DNA of 64,000 nucleotides from Coriaria nepalensis (Eukaryota > Streptophyta > Magnoliopsida > Cucurbitales > Coriariaceae). Shown here one piece after another: positions 39,217 to 51,700 of this stretch. A model generated the notes under the pieces. It saw only the letters and a list, made by a program, of their open reading frames with translations, had not been told where the DNA came from and did no database searches. The stretch is taken from assembly GCA_027186245.1 (NCBI GenBank), contig CP114481.1:4510501-4574500 (forward strand), in the 5' to 3' direction. The first letter of the stretch is position 1. The number at the start of each line of letters is the position of its first letter. The translations under genes were made by a program, and so were the position numbers.

Positions 39217-40700
39217 TCAAAGTGTATGTCCGTTAAGCTAATCGGATTAGACCAGATGGGTATTCATTTTGTGAGATATAATATTATTTATAAATATTAA
39301 CGATATTATTGTTTGTTCAATAATAGTAAATGCATTCATCCATTTATCATATTTATTAATTTTGTTGGAATTAATATATTTTCTTCTATACATACATATC
39401 ATAATAAAATTCAGTGTCTTAAGTTATCCATTTTGGAGACCATGATGGTGATCATACTTATTGAGACTCAAGTTGCTTAAACCTTGAAAGACATGAATTG
39501 TTCGTTATCATATGATCTCAAGAATAAATATTGATGATCCAGATGGACAATCACATAGTTCATTACCTAAAGTTTTTAAGATGGCCAATCTCATAGTCTC
39601 ATTGGTATTAGTTGAACATTATGATGATTGTGTATGTGCTTAGTATATAATAAGGATACTGAATGTGACTTAGAACATTTTCAATGCTAATAAATACTAA
39701 TTGTTAATGATTTCAAAGCATTATATCTTATATTCCATGAGGGTTATGGCTAATACTGATTAATGGCTTATGGCTAAGATCACATGAAATGATATCAAAG
39801 CATAATATCTTATATTTCAGTGCTGTGGTATTTCAGATCTTGTTAATAGTTATTCTCATTACATTAGGACTTGTCGAGTGATACCATTAGCGATTAATTT
39901 TATATTAATCACCTGCACGTCTATCTTGATATTCACCAATACCAATGATTATGAAAATATCATTCTTATAATAAGAAGATAGCCTATATAATAATCTTCC
40001 TAGATTGTCAATATTCCTTTATGAAAAACATTATGATCCTAAGAGCATTAGCTAAGAACGAGGAATCTATCATGCAAGATTGAATCTCAATTATTATTCC
40101 AATCTAAATTACCTTTTAAATTAAATAGTTAACTTAAATCTTATGATTAATTAACCTGAACCTCAAAATCAAGATTAACTTCTAGCAAAGTGTTAAGATT
40201 ATCCAAGATATGAGAAGTTATCATCTTATAAAATAATCTCCCGTAACTATACTATATTTACAATAAACGTCCATCTTGCTAAATCATGAATCGTCTTAGG
40301 GCATAGTTTGACTATTAAACCCTAATAAAGAAATCATATAAACCATTATATTTGTAATGAATATTGACAATGGATTTACTGAATCTCTTTTCATACTATA
40401 CTATTTTACAAAGATTCATTGTTCAATAAAAAAATAATTCATATGATCTATTTCCAAATATTAAAGTGATAGATTCAATCTTGATCATTTATAATTTTCA
40501 TGTACAACATTTTACATCTAACGATTCACTCCATTTAACCGTCAACTAGGGCAAAGCATAAAATCCAACACATAAGATACTATGATGATCTCAGGTCTAA
40601 AGACTATAGGTAATATAATCACTAGATAATTTTCATTAACAATTTTTATTAATTTAATTAAAAATTAATAATTCATAACTTTTAATTTCACTTCATCATT
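39217..40700. mobile_element. Family A LTR pieces in opposite orientations (copy 5)
   Basis: 39217 to about 39780 matches the 5' part of the LTR in plus orientation (GTGTATGTCCGTTAAGC, TGTTTGTTCAATAATAGTAAATGC). From about 39840 to 40700 the sequence matches the same LTR in minus orientation: AAATTAAATAGTTAACTTAA at 40120 equals copy 1 at about 2093, and ACTTCTAGCAAAGTGT near 40172 equals 2154. The join forms an imperfect inverted repeat. Confidence 0.55.
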
Positions 40701-42690
40701 TTCTTCTAACCATTTTGTTCATGAGTCTAGTGTAAACAAATTTATTTGATCCATCAGTCTTAAAACAATTTGAAAGGACAACTTTGTCAAACTTTTAACA
40801 CCATTATTTTTGCATTTGTTTAAATTTGTATAATGACTTTATCAATCTATACACATTGTGTTTTTGTCCATTGACTATGAAACCTTCCAGTTTTTCATAT
40901 ATACCTCTTCTTCTAATTCACCATCTAGAAATATTATTTTGACTTCTATTTGGTGAATCTCTAAACTATAGATAGAAGCGATTGCTATAGGCAACCTTAT
41001 GGTAGCATTCTTGCAACTAATGCATATGTATGAAAATAACCAACACCTTCATTTTGGATAAAATTCTTAGCTGCCAATCTAGCGTTAAACTTCTATATTT
41101 CTGTCCACCCTCAATTTTCTTTTGAATGTCCATTTACATTCATTGGGGTTTGGAACCAGAAAGAAGATTAACTAATATCCAAGTTCGATTCCTTATTATG
41201 ATATCCATTTTATCATTTATTGCTTCTTTCTAAAAAGCAACATCATGAGATTTCATAGCCTCTTCAAAGGTTTGAGGTCATACTTAATATTTAAGACTAC
41301 TAGAGTTGAGTTAGTTATTGTATCTCTTGTTTCCTCTAACAAAGTACACATAGAATTATGTTCTATATATTTTAGGAGCTTTTATTATTTAACTCCTTCC
41401 ACGTTCAACTTCGCCATTCTCTATATTCTTGTTAGAGTGTTGATATTTTTCATTTGAATCTAAAATTTATTTTCGAAGTGTTTGAAACTTATTTTGATCG
41501 TTCATCTCTAGATTCCATGATAGTATTCACCAAATAATAACTATTTGGTTCGTCTCTAGATTTTATGATGGTATTCATTGAATAATAACTATATTTAGGA
41601 AGTAAATTCTTATTTCACATTTCCTTGGTCAAGGACTTGAATGGTGGAAGTATTTCTCGTGTATAGAATCATTCCTTCTTCCTTTGCCTTGTAGGTCTAG
41701 AAGAATCTCTTGTCCATGCAAACATGTCTGATTGCACCTGAATTTACCCAGTACGACTCATTATCTTCAAATTGTTGTCTTCAGAAATTATAGCTACAAT
41801 GAACTCTTTTTTCTCCTTTTACTTTAAGGCACAATAATTTTTCTTAAAGTGTCTCAGTTTCTCACAATAAAAGTAATAGCATTTAAATTTCTTCTTGTCT
41901 TTGAAGAACTTAGGGGAAGACTTCTTTATCTTCTTCTCTTCTTGAGGTTTCTTCTTTAAACTTTTCTCTCTCTACAGTATTGAATTTGTGAATATTTTCA
42001 TTTTTATTTTTGTCTTTGCCTTCCATTCTTAATATTCACTCAATGCATAGATGATTGAGTAACTCCTCTAGAGAGAGGTCTTCATTTCCGTACTTATATA
42101 AGACCGTAGATGGCAATTTATCTATGGTTGTAGTTACTATAAATTCTTGATCCAGAGGCAAATAGTATGTTGAGAACTGATTAAGGACAGTTTTACTTTC
42201 ATTAAATTAATCATTAATAAAACAAGAATCAACCATTTTATAATCTTAAATTTAGCAACGTTGAATATCTTACTTGTTGCATCCTCTTACATGTACCTTG
42301 TTAGAAGATTGGTCCACAGTACCTTTGTCATTTATGTTTTACGTTAGCCATAAGCCCAAAAGAGTTATACATTGTATTCAAGATGTAGCCTTTTCATATG
42401 TCATCGTCTTGGTATCATTTTTCTCTTTCACGAAATTTGGCCAACATGTCGATTTCTCTATCCGTTGGTTCTGCAAGCCTTAGAGTAATGATCACATAGA
42501 GCACCTCGAGAGATGTCAACAAGATAAATATCTTCTTTTGCCAATGATAGAAATCCCCACCTTTAACACCCCAACTTTTTGAAATCAGTTGCCATGTCCC
42601 TCAGAGATGCTAATGAAGTCATCTTGGTGAACTTGAAATTAAGCATTAAGATTGTTGTGAGAAATCTTCATATGAGAACTTAAGGACCCG
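40701..42690 (-). pseudogene. Minus-strand Copia Gag-Pol remnant
   Basis: Read on the minus strand from ATG 42622: MTSLASLRDMATDFKKL opens Gag, then FYHWQKKIFILLTSLEV. A CCHC-like knuckle is seen near 41885-41835 (CYYFYCEKLRHFKKNYC). A protease-like piece (YWVNSGAIRHVC) lies near 41755, with Asn in place of the catalytic Asp. Then ECKWTFKRKLRVD near 41150 begins reverse transcriptase, followed by EGFIVNGQKHNVYRLIKSLYKFKQ near 40890-40800. Integrase and RNase H are largely deleted. Many stops and frameshifts are present. Confidence 0.65.
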
Positions 42691-43075
42691 GCTTCAAGGT
42701 TGGAGCAGGTCAACTTCTTTAAGATACAATGAAGCATTTATTATTATACACTTGCACACTACTTAACGAATAACCCACGGATCAAAGATGAGTTTTTCTG
42801 GATTAATGGAAGTTTGTATTTGAAGTTTTCAATCAACAAATGCAAAGAAAGATCTAGAGAGAGAGAAAAATTAAGTGCGAAAAAAGCTCTCTTGAAATTA
42901 TGATGTGCATGGGTATTTATTGATCCAAACATATCATTTCATAAAGACACATCGTTTTTGTTTAAATTTCAGTCATTAAATTAATTACCAATAACTACTA
43001 ATACTTCACGTTTCTGCTGAAAAATAATATATATATATATATGTTAACATATAATTTGAAAATAATTTTCTAACA
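42691..43075 (-). mobile_element. Putative 5' LTR of the minus-strand Copia relic
   Basis: On the minus strand the block starts TGTTAGAAAATTA at 43075 and runs into the Gag leader of the relic. It differs from family A in length and sequence. A TA microsatellite lies at 43029-43042. Confidence 0.45.
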
Positions 43076-43109
43076 AATTTTATATACAAAACATAGATCA
43101 AGTTTATGC

Positions 43110-43310
43110 AAAGCTTGGGCACTGCAAGCCCATATGTTGTAGGCACGCTGCAAGTGGGGATGGAGAGTGGGGTTCAAGTTCCCCCTTTTCTCCCTCTAAG
43201 GGCTACCTATGGAAATAAGCAAAACTAATTGGTTCTATACAAAAAGTTAGAGAAAAAAATAATAATAAAAATACAAAAAGTTAGAGAAAAAAAAAAAAAA
43301 GAAGAAGAAG
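43110..43310 (+). mobile_element. Possible tRNA-derived SINE
   Basis: GGGGTTCAAGTTCCCCC at 43170-43187 matches the tRNA B-box consensus (GGTTCAANTCC). An A-box-like GCTTGGGCACTGC lies about 55 bases upstream. The block ends in a repeated AATACAAAAAGTTAGAGAAAAAA unit and an A-rich/GAA tail at 43280-43315. No flanking duplication was confirmed. Confidence 0.35.
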
Positions 43311-44799
43311 AAGATTTGAATTATGTCAGAAAATAATGATTAAAGTAAAACTTGAGTCATGCATGTTCTTTAAATTGAAAATTATGGCTAGACCATACTT
43401 AAAAACATAATTAACTACTTGCTTATAATACTAAAATGACATTATAACACAGGATGAATGTTTGAAAAGCACAATTAAGAAAATTAATTCATGTTCGTAA
43501 AACATACGAATTGTTACTTGCCTGAAATTTGTTCGAACGGACGTTAAACAATCCTGAAATCTCTTTAAGAAAATAATTTTAAAAATTCAAAAGTTAAATT
43601 TTTATTCATCAAAATAATTCTCTTCAAGACTAAAACTGATCCTTATTCATAGATAAATAGGTAGAAACCCTAACAATTAAGAATTCTAATTAAAATAAAA
43701 ATTCTAATAACATCGCAAATCTTAACAAATTATGACTTATAACTAAAATATAATTCAATTAAAATAAAATTACGAAAATACTCCAAAACCTAACAAAAAA
43801 GAGAAAAATACTTCAATTCTTGTCCTTTGTGATTAAATAAAAAGTGCCTATAAAACTAAAAAAACTATCGTTAGAAGATTTTCGGGTACAAGAAAAAGCT
43901 TATGTTCTTCTTCGTCGTGCTTCCAGTCACAAAAATGAGTTGAGCAAGTTTAATGGAAAAAAGAAAAAAAAAATACAGAAATTCAAATTCAATTTTGTGC
44001 CCTCTTGTCGAAATCACACATCAAAGCTTCGTTATCCTTGTTCAGAATATATCTCACTTCTAAAAGAGAATTCATGGAAACAAAAATAAGTTGTGTAGTA
44101 TGGTTGAGTTAGGAGATATGCTTAAGAGCTAATACAGTTATGTGATCAGATTTAATTATGGGTTTTAACACATCTTGCACTTTTATTAGACGTGGTTGGA
44201 CGACAATGTAAGTCAAAGTAGAGTGGTAACTCATAATGGGGAGCCAACTTAAAACTTATATATATTAGCTATCTCCCATCCTTAGTGGTAACCCAAGTGC
44301 CTCATCCCATTGAGAGCCATCTAAAATTTTGCTAGAATAGAAAGGAAGGCTAGACCTATGATTAGCAATTGTTCAGGAAGAACTCTGTGCTGAGACCAAA
44401 TGGAAGGAGAGAAGGGACACAAGCAGTTGCACTGAGAATCTCCGAAGACAAAGCAACATCTTATACAATTGTAATTTTATTGGATACCAGGACACGATAG
44501 GGAATCGTACTTCTTCAAAGTGTATGATTCAGGGACTTGCTGACTTTATTGTACGCCCGAATGAATATAATATATATATATATATAAGTTAATATAGAGA
44601 AATTTGTTGATAGATTATATTTACGGTTGATCGATCAATTTTAACTGTATTTATCAGCTTCATACTATCACACTATACAATATATTACATCAACTTTAAG
44701 TGTGGTTGAGATAGATCGTTGATCTTAAATATGATATCTATTCAAGAAATTCTTATATAGAGAAATCTTTCATTTCACATTTTTTATTTCTCATTAGAT
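43311..44799. other. Intergenic DNA, nothing recognised
   Basis: AT-rich; an 81-codon frame at 43844-44089 shows no family. A TA microsatellite is at 44569-44586. Confidence 0.35.
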
Positions 44800-44960
44800 G
44801 AATATCTGCATGATGGTTTCGGAATGGAGCTATACATTCTTGGTGGTGATATATCAACAGTGATTACAGCTCTGGAAGGGAAAATTCTGAGGATACTGGA
44901 TATTCATTTGTCCGTTGCAACATAACTGGAGATAGCAACGGCACATATGAAGATACCTAA
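44800..44960 (+). pseudogene. Pectinesterase-like exon scrap
   Basis: One frame near 44860-44955 reads DYSSGRENSEDTGYSFVRCN followed by ITGDSNGTY, then a stop. This resembles the block in plant pectin methylesterases in which GF/YSFV(H/R)C precedes the catalytic region. Only this piece is visible and the active-site Asp blocks are not found nearby. Assignment is by one motif only. Confidence 0.4.
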
Positions 44961-45700
44961 TCACTTTCTAGTGCCATAATCACTTGGATGATCATGCAAA
45001 CCCACCTACAGCAGCATAACCACAGCGAGTAAAACCACTCCCACTAGCAAAGCCACCCCGACCAAGACCACCCCTTGCAGAATCAACTTTCCCCAAGCAA
45101 GACCACCCCTTGCAGAATCAACTTGAGAACGGGACCGGTAGATGTATACATATATAGACTATCTAACAGTTTTATAGGATCTTTGATTCCACCAGTAGTA
45201 GCTTGTAGCACTTCTTGCACCTCAATAGTTGCACGATAATCCCACGGCTTGTATATGCATATATAACTTGCTGATATCAATGACAAACCAGAAGGAGATT
45301 ATCATCAGAACTGAGGCTAGAATCTTTAAATTCAATCACTTATTGTTCAACTGTCACAAGGTCTAAAATTTTTCTCTCCCTTCTTTGTTCTCTTTCTTTC
45401 CTTCCCAAACTGTTCGTTTCTCTATGTACAAGTTCCAATCAAGATAAACCAAGAGAGACAGACAGCATATCTCAAGTCCCCAAACAAAAAGAAATGCCCC
45501 TAAGGGGGTGGTATATAATACAAGTCACAACAACAATGCAAACAATATACGAGAATTCTATCTTGGCATTTGAAACAAAAGCCAGGCTGCAAACTTATAT
45601 TTCCTTTCTTTGTCTGCTCTTGTCAGAAAGTTCCTTTCAAAATTGGATTGTCAAGGGGTTTCCTCAATGCTGTCATGGATTATTTTACTATTTGAGAATT
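44961..45700. other. 3' flank of LARP1
   Basis: Likely contains the 3' UTR of the minus-strand LARP1 gene. A 24-base block, CAAGACCACCCCTTGCAGAA..., occurs twice at about 45062 and 45098. The 67- and 95-codon frames here (45083-45286 and 45494-45781) have no recognised domain. Confidence 0.4.
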
Positions 45701-48700
45701 TCAATCGGTCTCTTCTTTAATATTAGCAGTCTTCTCTTCGGCACGAAAATCCTCCAAGCTATGATACTCTTCTCTAAGTAACCTATCCAATTCTAGATGT
45801 TTCTTCGGCGGATCTTTCTTACCACCTTGTCTGCGATAGTGATGAAAAGCCCTGCCAAAAAATCGGGGGATCCTTGTCTTCAGAACAGATGCTTAGCCAG
45901 AAGTTGGAACAAGAAAGAACAAACGTATTATAGTTGCCTAACAATAAGAATGCTAAAAAGAAAAAGAGTAAATTATTAACAATGATAATAGAGTATAAAT
46001 TATTAACAATGATAATAGAGTATAAATTATTAACAATGATAATAGAGTATAAATTATTTAAAAGAGATGCAGACACTTCCAAGAAAAAGAGAAAAAAAAA
46101 AAAAAACACTGCAACATAATAAATATAACCAGTTTTAGAATCATCTCTAAGAATTCAAACCTTGAATGTTTTCTTCAAGCGTGTTGGGCTGGTAAAGCCA
46201 AGGGAAGGGGAAGGGGGATAAATCACTACTTAACTACTGCACTTTTAACCCAGAGATTTTCAAATGAACGGGCGCCAGCTTTTTCCTCGACTAAAATTTG
46301 CTTGGTTTGAAAAATAACCCCTTTATCTCGAAGGTTGAGAATTGTTTAATGAACAAATGTATATGGTGCATAATGTTTTCTGACCAAGAAAAGAACTAGG
46401 TTTGAGACTAGAGTTAAGCCAATTCTAAAGACGCTTACAAAGAACAGAAAAAAAGGAGTTACCAATATTTCTCAAGGCCGTATAGATTGCCTCTATGGAA
46501 AAACTGAAGGGTGAGCTGTTCAAAGTCCTTATACAGATCCTCTCTAAATTCCTTCTCTAAACCATAACTGAGGTGAGGAAAATAATATAATAGACATGAT
46601 TAAAGTTTGCATTTGTGTTAATGTTCCAGAGCATAACAAAGCAACAAGAAAGAAAAATAGATCATTTTGCTCCCGCATCAGGACCAAAAAGACATAATGA
46701 AGAAAACTGAGAAACCATCATACCTGTACATTCTAAAAAGGCAATCCATTCCATAATAATAATTAGAATCAGCATCTTCTAATGCATATTTCCGGAAATC
46801 ATCATACATTGGACGAACAAACATATCTCTAAGGAAATAAGATCAAAAACTATATAATGTATTCATTTCCTGCACATACAATGACAAAGGGCACATATAT
46901 TCAATAACCAACAAATAAACAAGGTGAAACGGCAGCACATCAGAAGGATATGCATCGACTTAGAAATTGAAAAATGCACAAGTGATCAATTATGACTTAA
47001 TATGATTGTTATGAAACCCACATATGAAAAAGGTCCAGATGTGCTTAGGAAGCTTCAGCTGCGTAAAATACCCAAAAATAAAAGAATAGCAATAAAGAGG
47101 TTGAAACTAATTAATATCATCAGGCACCATATACAGATATTTACAAAACAATCCTTGAGCTTCATCAGATGCAATTGGTTACTATTGCTTTGTTACATCA
47201 AAGCAATTCTTATCCGCACAATTGAAACATTTTCTCTTTTTCTTTCCTAAATTTTCTCGGAACCAAAATCTATAATTAGATGGAAATGATTATGTTCTCC
47301 TTATGTTGATCATCAGGTTGAGCAAAATACTTTCAGGAGCTAAATAAGTGGAATTGAATGAAGTTTTGTAACTCCAATTACTTTTTATGTCCTCGTGCAA
47401 TAAAAACACTAGCAGATAAAGCATAGTCAAGCAATCCACCTCACTGCAACCAATACCCATCTTCTTTCTGTCGTTCAAACATCGTTTGTAGAACTTCAAG
47501 TACCTAAAATTAGAAAAATCAACAAACTACCACGGAGCAAAATCTACTCATCTATTGCATACAAAAATCATAAATCAGCATCCACTTACTTCTGCTGTTT
47601 AAAACCATTTCTTCTAGAAGCTGATGACTTGGGTGTTGAAATGGTGGAAATGACTTTGGCAAGGAACCCACTGGTGGACTAACACCTGCGAGATTTCCAT
47701 GTGGCGAAACACTCATTTTTGAAGACCTGGGGCTGTAAACGAAAAAACTTGTCTTTGTATTACCTTTGTGTATGATAAAGACTGAGTTAAAGAAGCAAGA
47801 TGGTAATTCATTGGATAGTGGAAGCAAGTAACCTTTTCTTCAATAACCAACCTCATTTCCCACTCCAAAGAAACCAGGCTAAATTACAAGTCAGATGCAT
47901 TAGAAGTTTTTTTTTTTTTATTTCATGATGTTGAAGAGTTATTTCAAACTTACCCATGGTTCTCAGGAGATGTAGAAATGAAGTAAAATCCAAATGAGTT
48001 ACTTGGTGGACTCTCTGATATGATTCCAGGAGAGTTACGAGCAGTTCCCTGATTTCTTAAGTTGCTTGAGAAAAAATGCTGCTTATGTGAGGCTTGTTGC
48101 TTATGGAAGTTTTTATTATGCTTCATCTCTGAAGCAACACTTCCAGACTCTTCAAGGACATTGCTCCCAGCAGAATTTTCACTGCGCTTTGACTTCGTTA
48201 AGCCTGAAGAAACAGCTGAAAATCTTGAGTTTCCTTCCTTATTTTCCGAGCTATAGTTGTTCTTTCTATGATTAGACCGCTTGGTTTTCAGTTCCTGTCA
48301 ATCAGTAGCATGTTACAAAAACTAGAGGGGTGCCACAGCGAAGTATTCCAAATTAAAATTAAATAAAATTAAAGAAATCAAATATTTGGTCCCTTAACCT
48401 GCTCATAAAAGTAAAAACCATCATTTATTGTAGAAGCAAGCTCATTAGATATGGATTCTGATTCTGTAGCACAATTTGTAGAACCATCACCAAACTTGTT
48501 ATTCTGTACAGTCGTCAAGCAGAAATAAAAATTAGAAAGTCAGATTTACATCTGTCATTACATGCATTTAGAATCTGACTAATGAGAATCTGATTCTGAT
48601 TGCACATGCATATAGTTTAGGCTTAATTCTTTCCTTTAGAATAAAGGCGAATGAACTAACCCTAGTCTATAAGTGTACTGTAATTCTCTTTTCTAAAAAA

Positions 48701-51700
48701 TCAGAATATTATTTTTTTTCTTCAAGCAGTGTTTTTTCTTTTTGTCTCCTGCCTGATTTCATGGTTTCAAGAGCCCAGGCTTGATTGAGATGAGAAGATG
48801 GCTAGTAGAGCCATAACTGGTACACCTAGGGATGATGATTCAGGTTTCTTCAGAAACACCTAGGTCAGCCCCTACAAGTGCACCCACAGCTATTTTTCCT
48901 GAACATCACTCGCTTCAAATCACACCTACAAAGTTTAACAGCCATAACTTTCTTCTATGGTCACGATCTGCTCTAATGGTGATAAGAGGACAAGGATGCC
49001 TTGGGCATATTGATAGAATGGAGAAACAATAGGATGCAAAAGATCCCTCATATTCAACATGGGATGCTCGAAACTCAAAGGTTATGGCTTGGGTTGTGAA
49101 CTTGATGGAAGAGGATATTAAGGAGTCGTATCTTCATTATTCCACTGCTATGGAGATGTGGTATGCATTGACTTTGACTTCCTCGGATCTGGAGAATTCG
49201 GCTCAATTATTTGAATTTCGTAATAGAGCCCCCTTAAGGTGAGTAAAATGTTCCTCATTATTATAATGTTGTAACTCGATTATGGCAGGAGATAGATCTT
49301 TTCATTCACATTGATTGGTCATGCTCAAGTAATGCTGAAAAATACAAGCAAGTTGAAAAAGTACATGTATGATTTCCTAGCGGGATTGAATCCTGAACTA
49401 GATGGGTTCGTGGTCGCCTATTAGGTAGCAAACCACTTCCACTAATTGGTGGTCTTTGCTGAAGTACGAAGGGAAAGCAAGTCGAAAAAATGAGTTATGA
49501 TGGGAGTTCCAAAGTAGCACTACCCGAGATATCTGCCTTGGCTGTTCGAGGTCAGGAATGTACTCAAAATTCTAGAAAGAGTAATCTTTGGTGTTATTGC
49601 AAGAAAACAAATCACACTAAAGATCGTTGCTGGAAAATACATGGTAAATCACCAAATTGGAAGGAGAACAAAGTAGGAAACCTTGATGCTTGTGGGTTAC
49701 AGGTTGTAACGGAGAACTCCAACTCTAATCCTAATCTAAAGCAGAACGATGTTGGCGAAAGAACTCAGCTTTCTCTCTCCAAGGAACAAATGGAACAACT
49801 GTGCAAACCGCTTACTCCATCACAAACAGCCACATCTTATGTTTGGCAGAAAAAGGTAACTTTTTATCAGCCCTTAGCAGCTGTAGCAAAGGTCGAACAC
49901 CATGGGTGATTGACTCGGGGGCCACAGATCACATGACGGGTTGTAGAACATTATTTACTTCATACTTTCCTAGTTCGGAAAATCTTGCAGTTCAGATTGC
50001 AGATGGTTCACTATCAACATTACTGTGGTAGGGACTCGAACCGTTAAGATCGGTCCTAATATTGAACTACAATCTTTTCTACATATTCCAAATTTGTCTT
50101 GCAATCTGCACTCTACCAGTAAGGTAACGTGAGACTTAAAGTGCGGTGCTCATTTTCTTGAAGCTACTTGTGTGTGTTTCACCTGATTTCGAGGAAGAAG
50201 ATTGGCAATGCTAACAAATGTGAGGTAATATACTACTTCGAGAAGGAAGCCGACTTGAATAAACAAACTCAAACAGTGAGTTGTGAGACTCTTTCTAGAG
50301 AACAAAAAATAATGTCGTGGCATCGTAGGCTAGGCCATCCAAGTTTTTCATATTTAAGAAACTTGTTTCCATCCCTTTTCCTTAATAATAAAGATTCCCT
50401 TCAGTGTGAAAATTTTCAAGTAACCAAGCATACTCATTCTACATTTCCTTCTCAACGTTATAAAGAATCATCTCCATTTACACTAATTCATAGTGATATT
50501 TGGGGTCCTTCACGAGTTAAGCATCTCACCGGGGAAAAATGGTTTGTCACCTTCATTGATGATCATACACTGGTTTGTTGGGTAAATCTTCTAAAAGAAA
50601 AATCCGAAGTCGGGCAAGTATTCAAAAATTTATATTGCATGGTCAAAACCCAATACAATACAAATATCAAAATTTTCCGAACTGACAATGAAAAAGAGTA
50701 CTTCAATTCTATCCTCAGAAATTTCCTTTTAAAAAATAACATAATACATCAGAGTTCTTGCACCGTAACCCCACAACAAAATGGCATTGTTGAAAGAAAG
50801 AATCACCATCTCCTTCAAGTAGCTAGAGCTATTATGTTCACTAATAATGTCCCAAAATATATTTGGGGAGATGTTGTTCTTACTGCATGCTATTTAATAA
50901 ATAGAATGTCAACCTGTGTTCTAAACTATGAAACACCGCTAAACCATTTTCTTCAATTTTACCCTCAAAATCGATCTATTACCTCAATTCCCTTACGAGT
51001 ATTTGGTTGTACTTACTTTGTTTACATACATAACAGTGAAAGGAGTAAGTTGGATCCTAAAGCCCGAAAATGGATTTTCTTGGGATACTCACCTACACAA
51101 AAAGAGTACAAGTGTTACTCACAAGAATCTCAAAGATACTACACTTCAAAGGATGTCACATTCTTTGAGGATCAATCTTTCTACACCAAAAATTTCCATC
51201 AGGGGATAGTGTTAGTGAGGATGGGAATTTTTGGGACCCAATTGCCATTGAGCCAAACATCCAACTTGAACTTGCTCCTATGCCCCACTCTAAATCCACT
51301 CAACCTGAACTTGAACCCGAACTTACCACAACCACTTGTGAACCTACAGTAACAACCACTTGTGAACCTACATTAACAATTAGCCAAAGCAGTTCAATAA
51401 TAGGGGGAGACATGCAACTCAAATCACCTAAGCTACGTGTTTATTCAAGAAGGAAGAATCCTCAAATAATGGACGGATCTTCAACAAAACAATGAATCTA
51501 ACCCAATCTCAGGTATGTAGCAGTCCTCTAACCCACATTGTAATTCTGACAGTAATGATCTCAAAGTTCCTATAGCCCTCACGAAAGGAGTTCGATCTTG
51601 TACTCAACATCCAATCTCCAAGTTTGTTTCTTACAGTCACTTATCACCCTCGGTTCAAGCACTTGTAACTTATCCGTCAATAGTAAGAGTTCCAAACAGT

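Noticed and set aside
45969..46049. Regular repeats considered as a CRISPR array (also at 7575-7920 and 56100-56335)
   Set aside because: Units are directly adjacent with no unique spacers, and the DNA is from a plant nucleus.
45819..46119. Frames with repeated peptide units on both strands
   Set aside because: They are translations of the 27-bp tandem repeat in the last LARP1 intron and the terminal LARP1 exon read in the wrong strand or frame.
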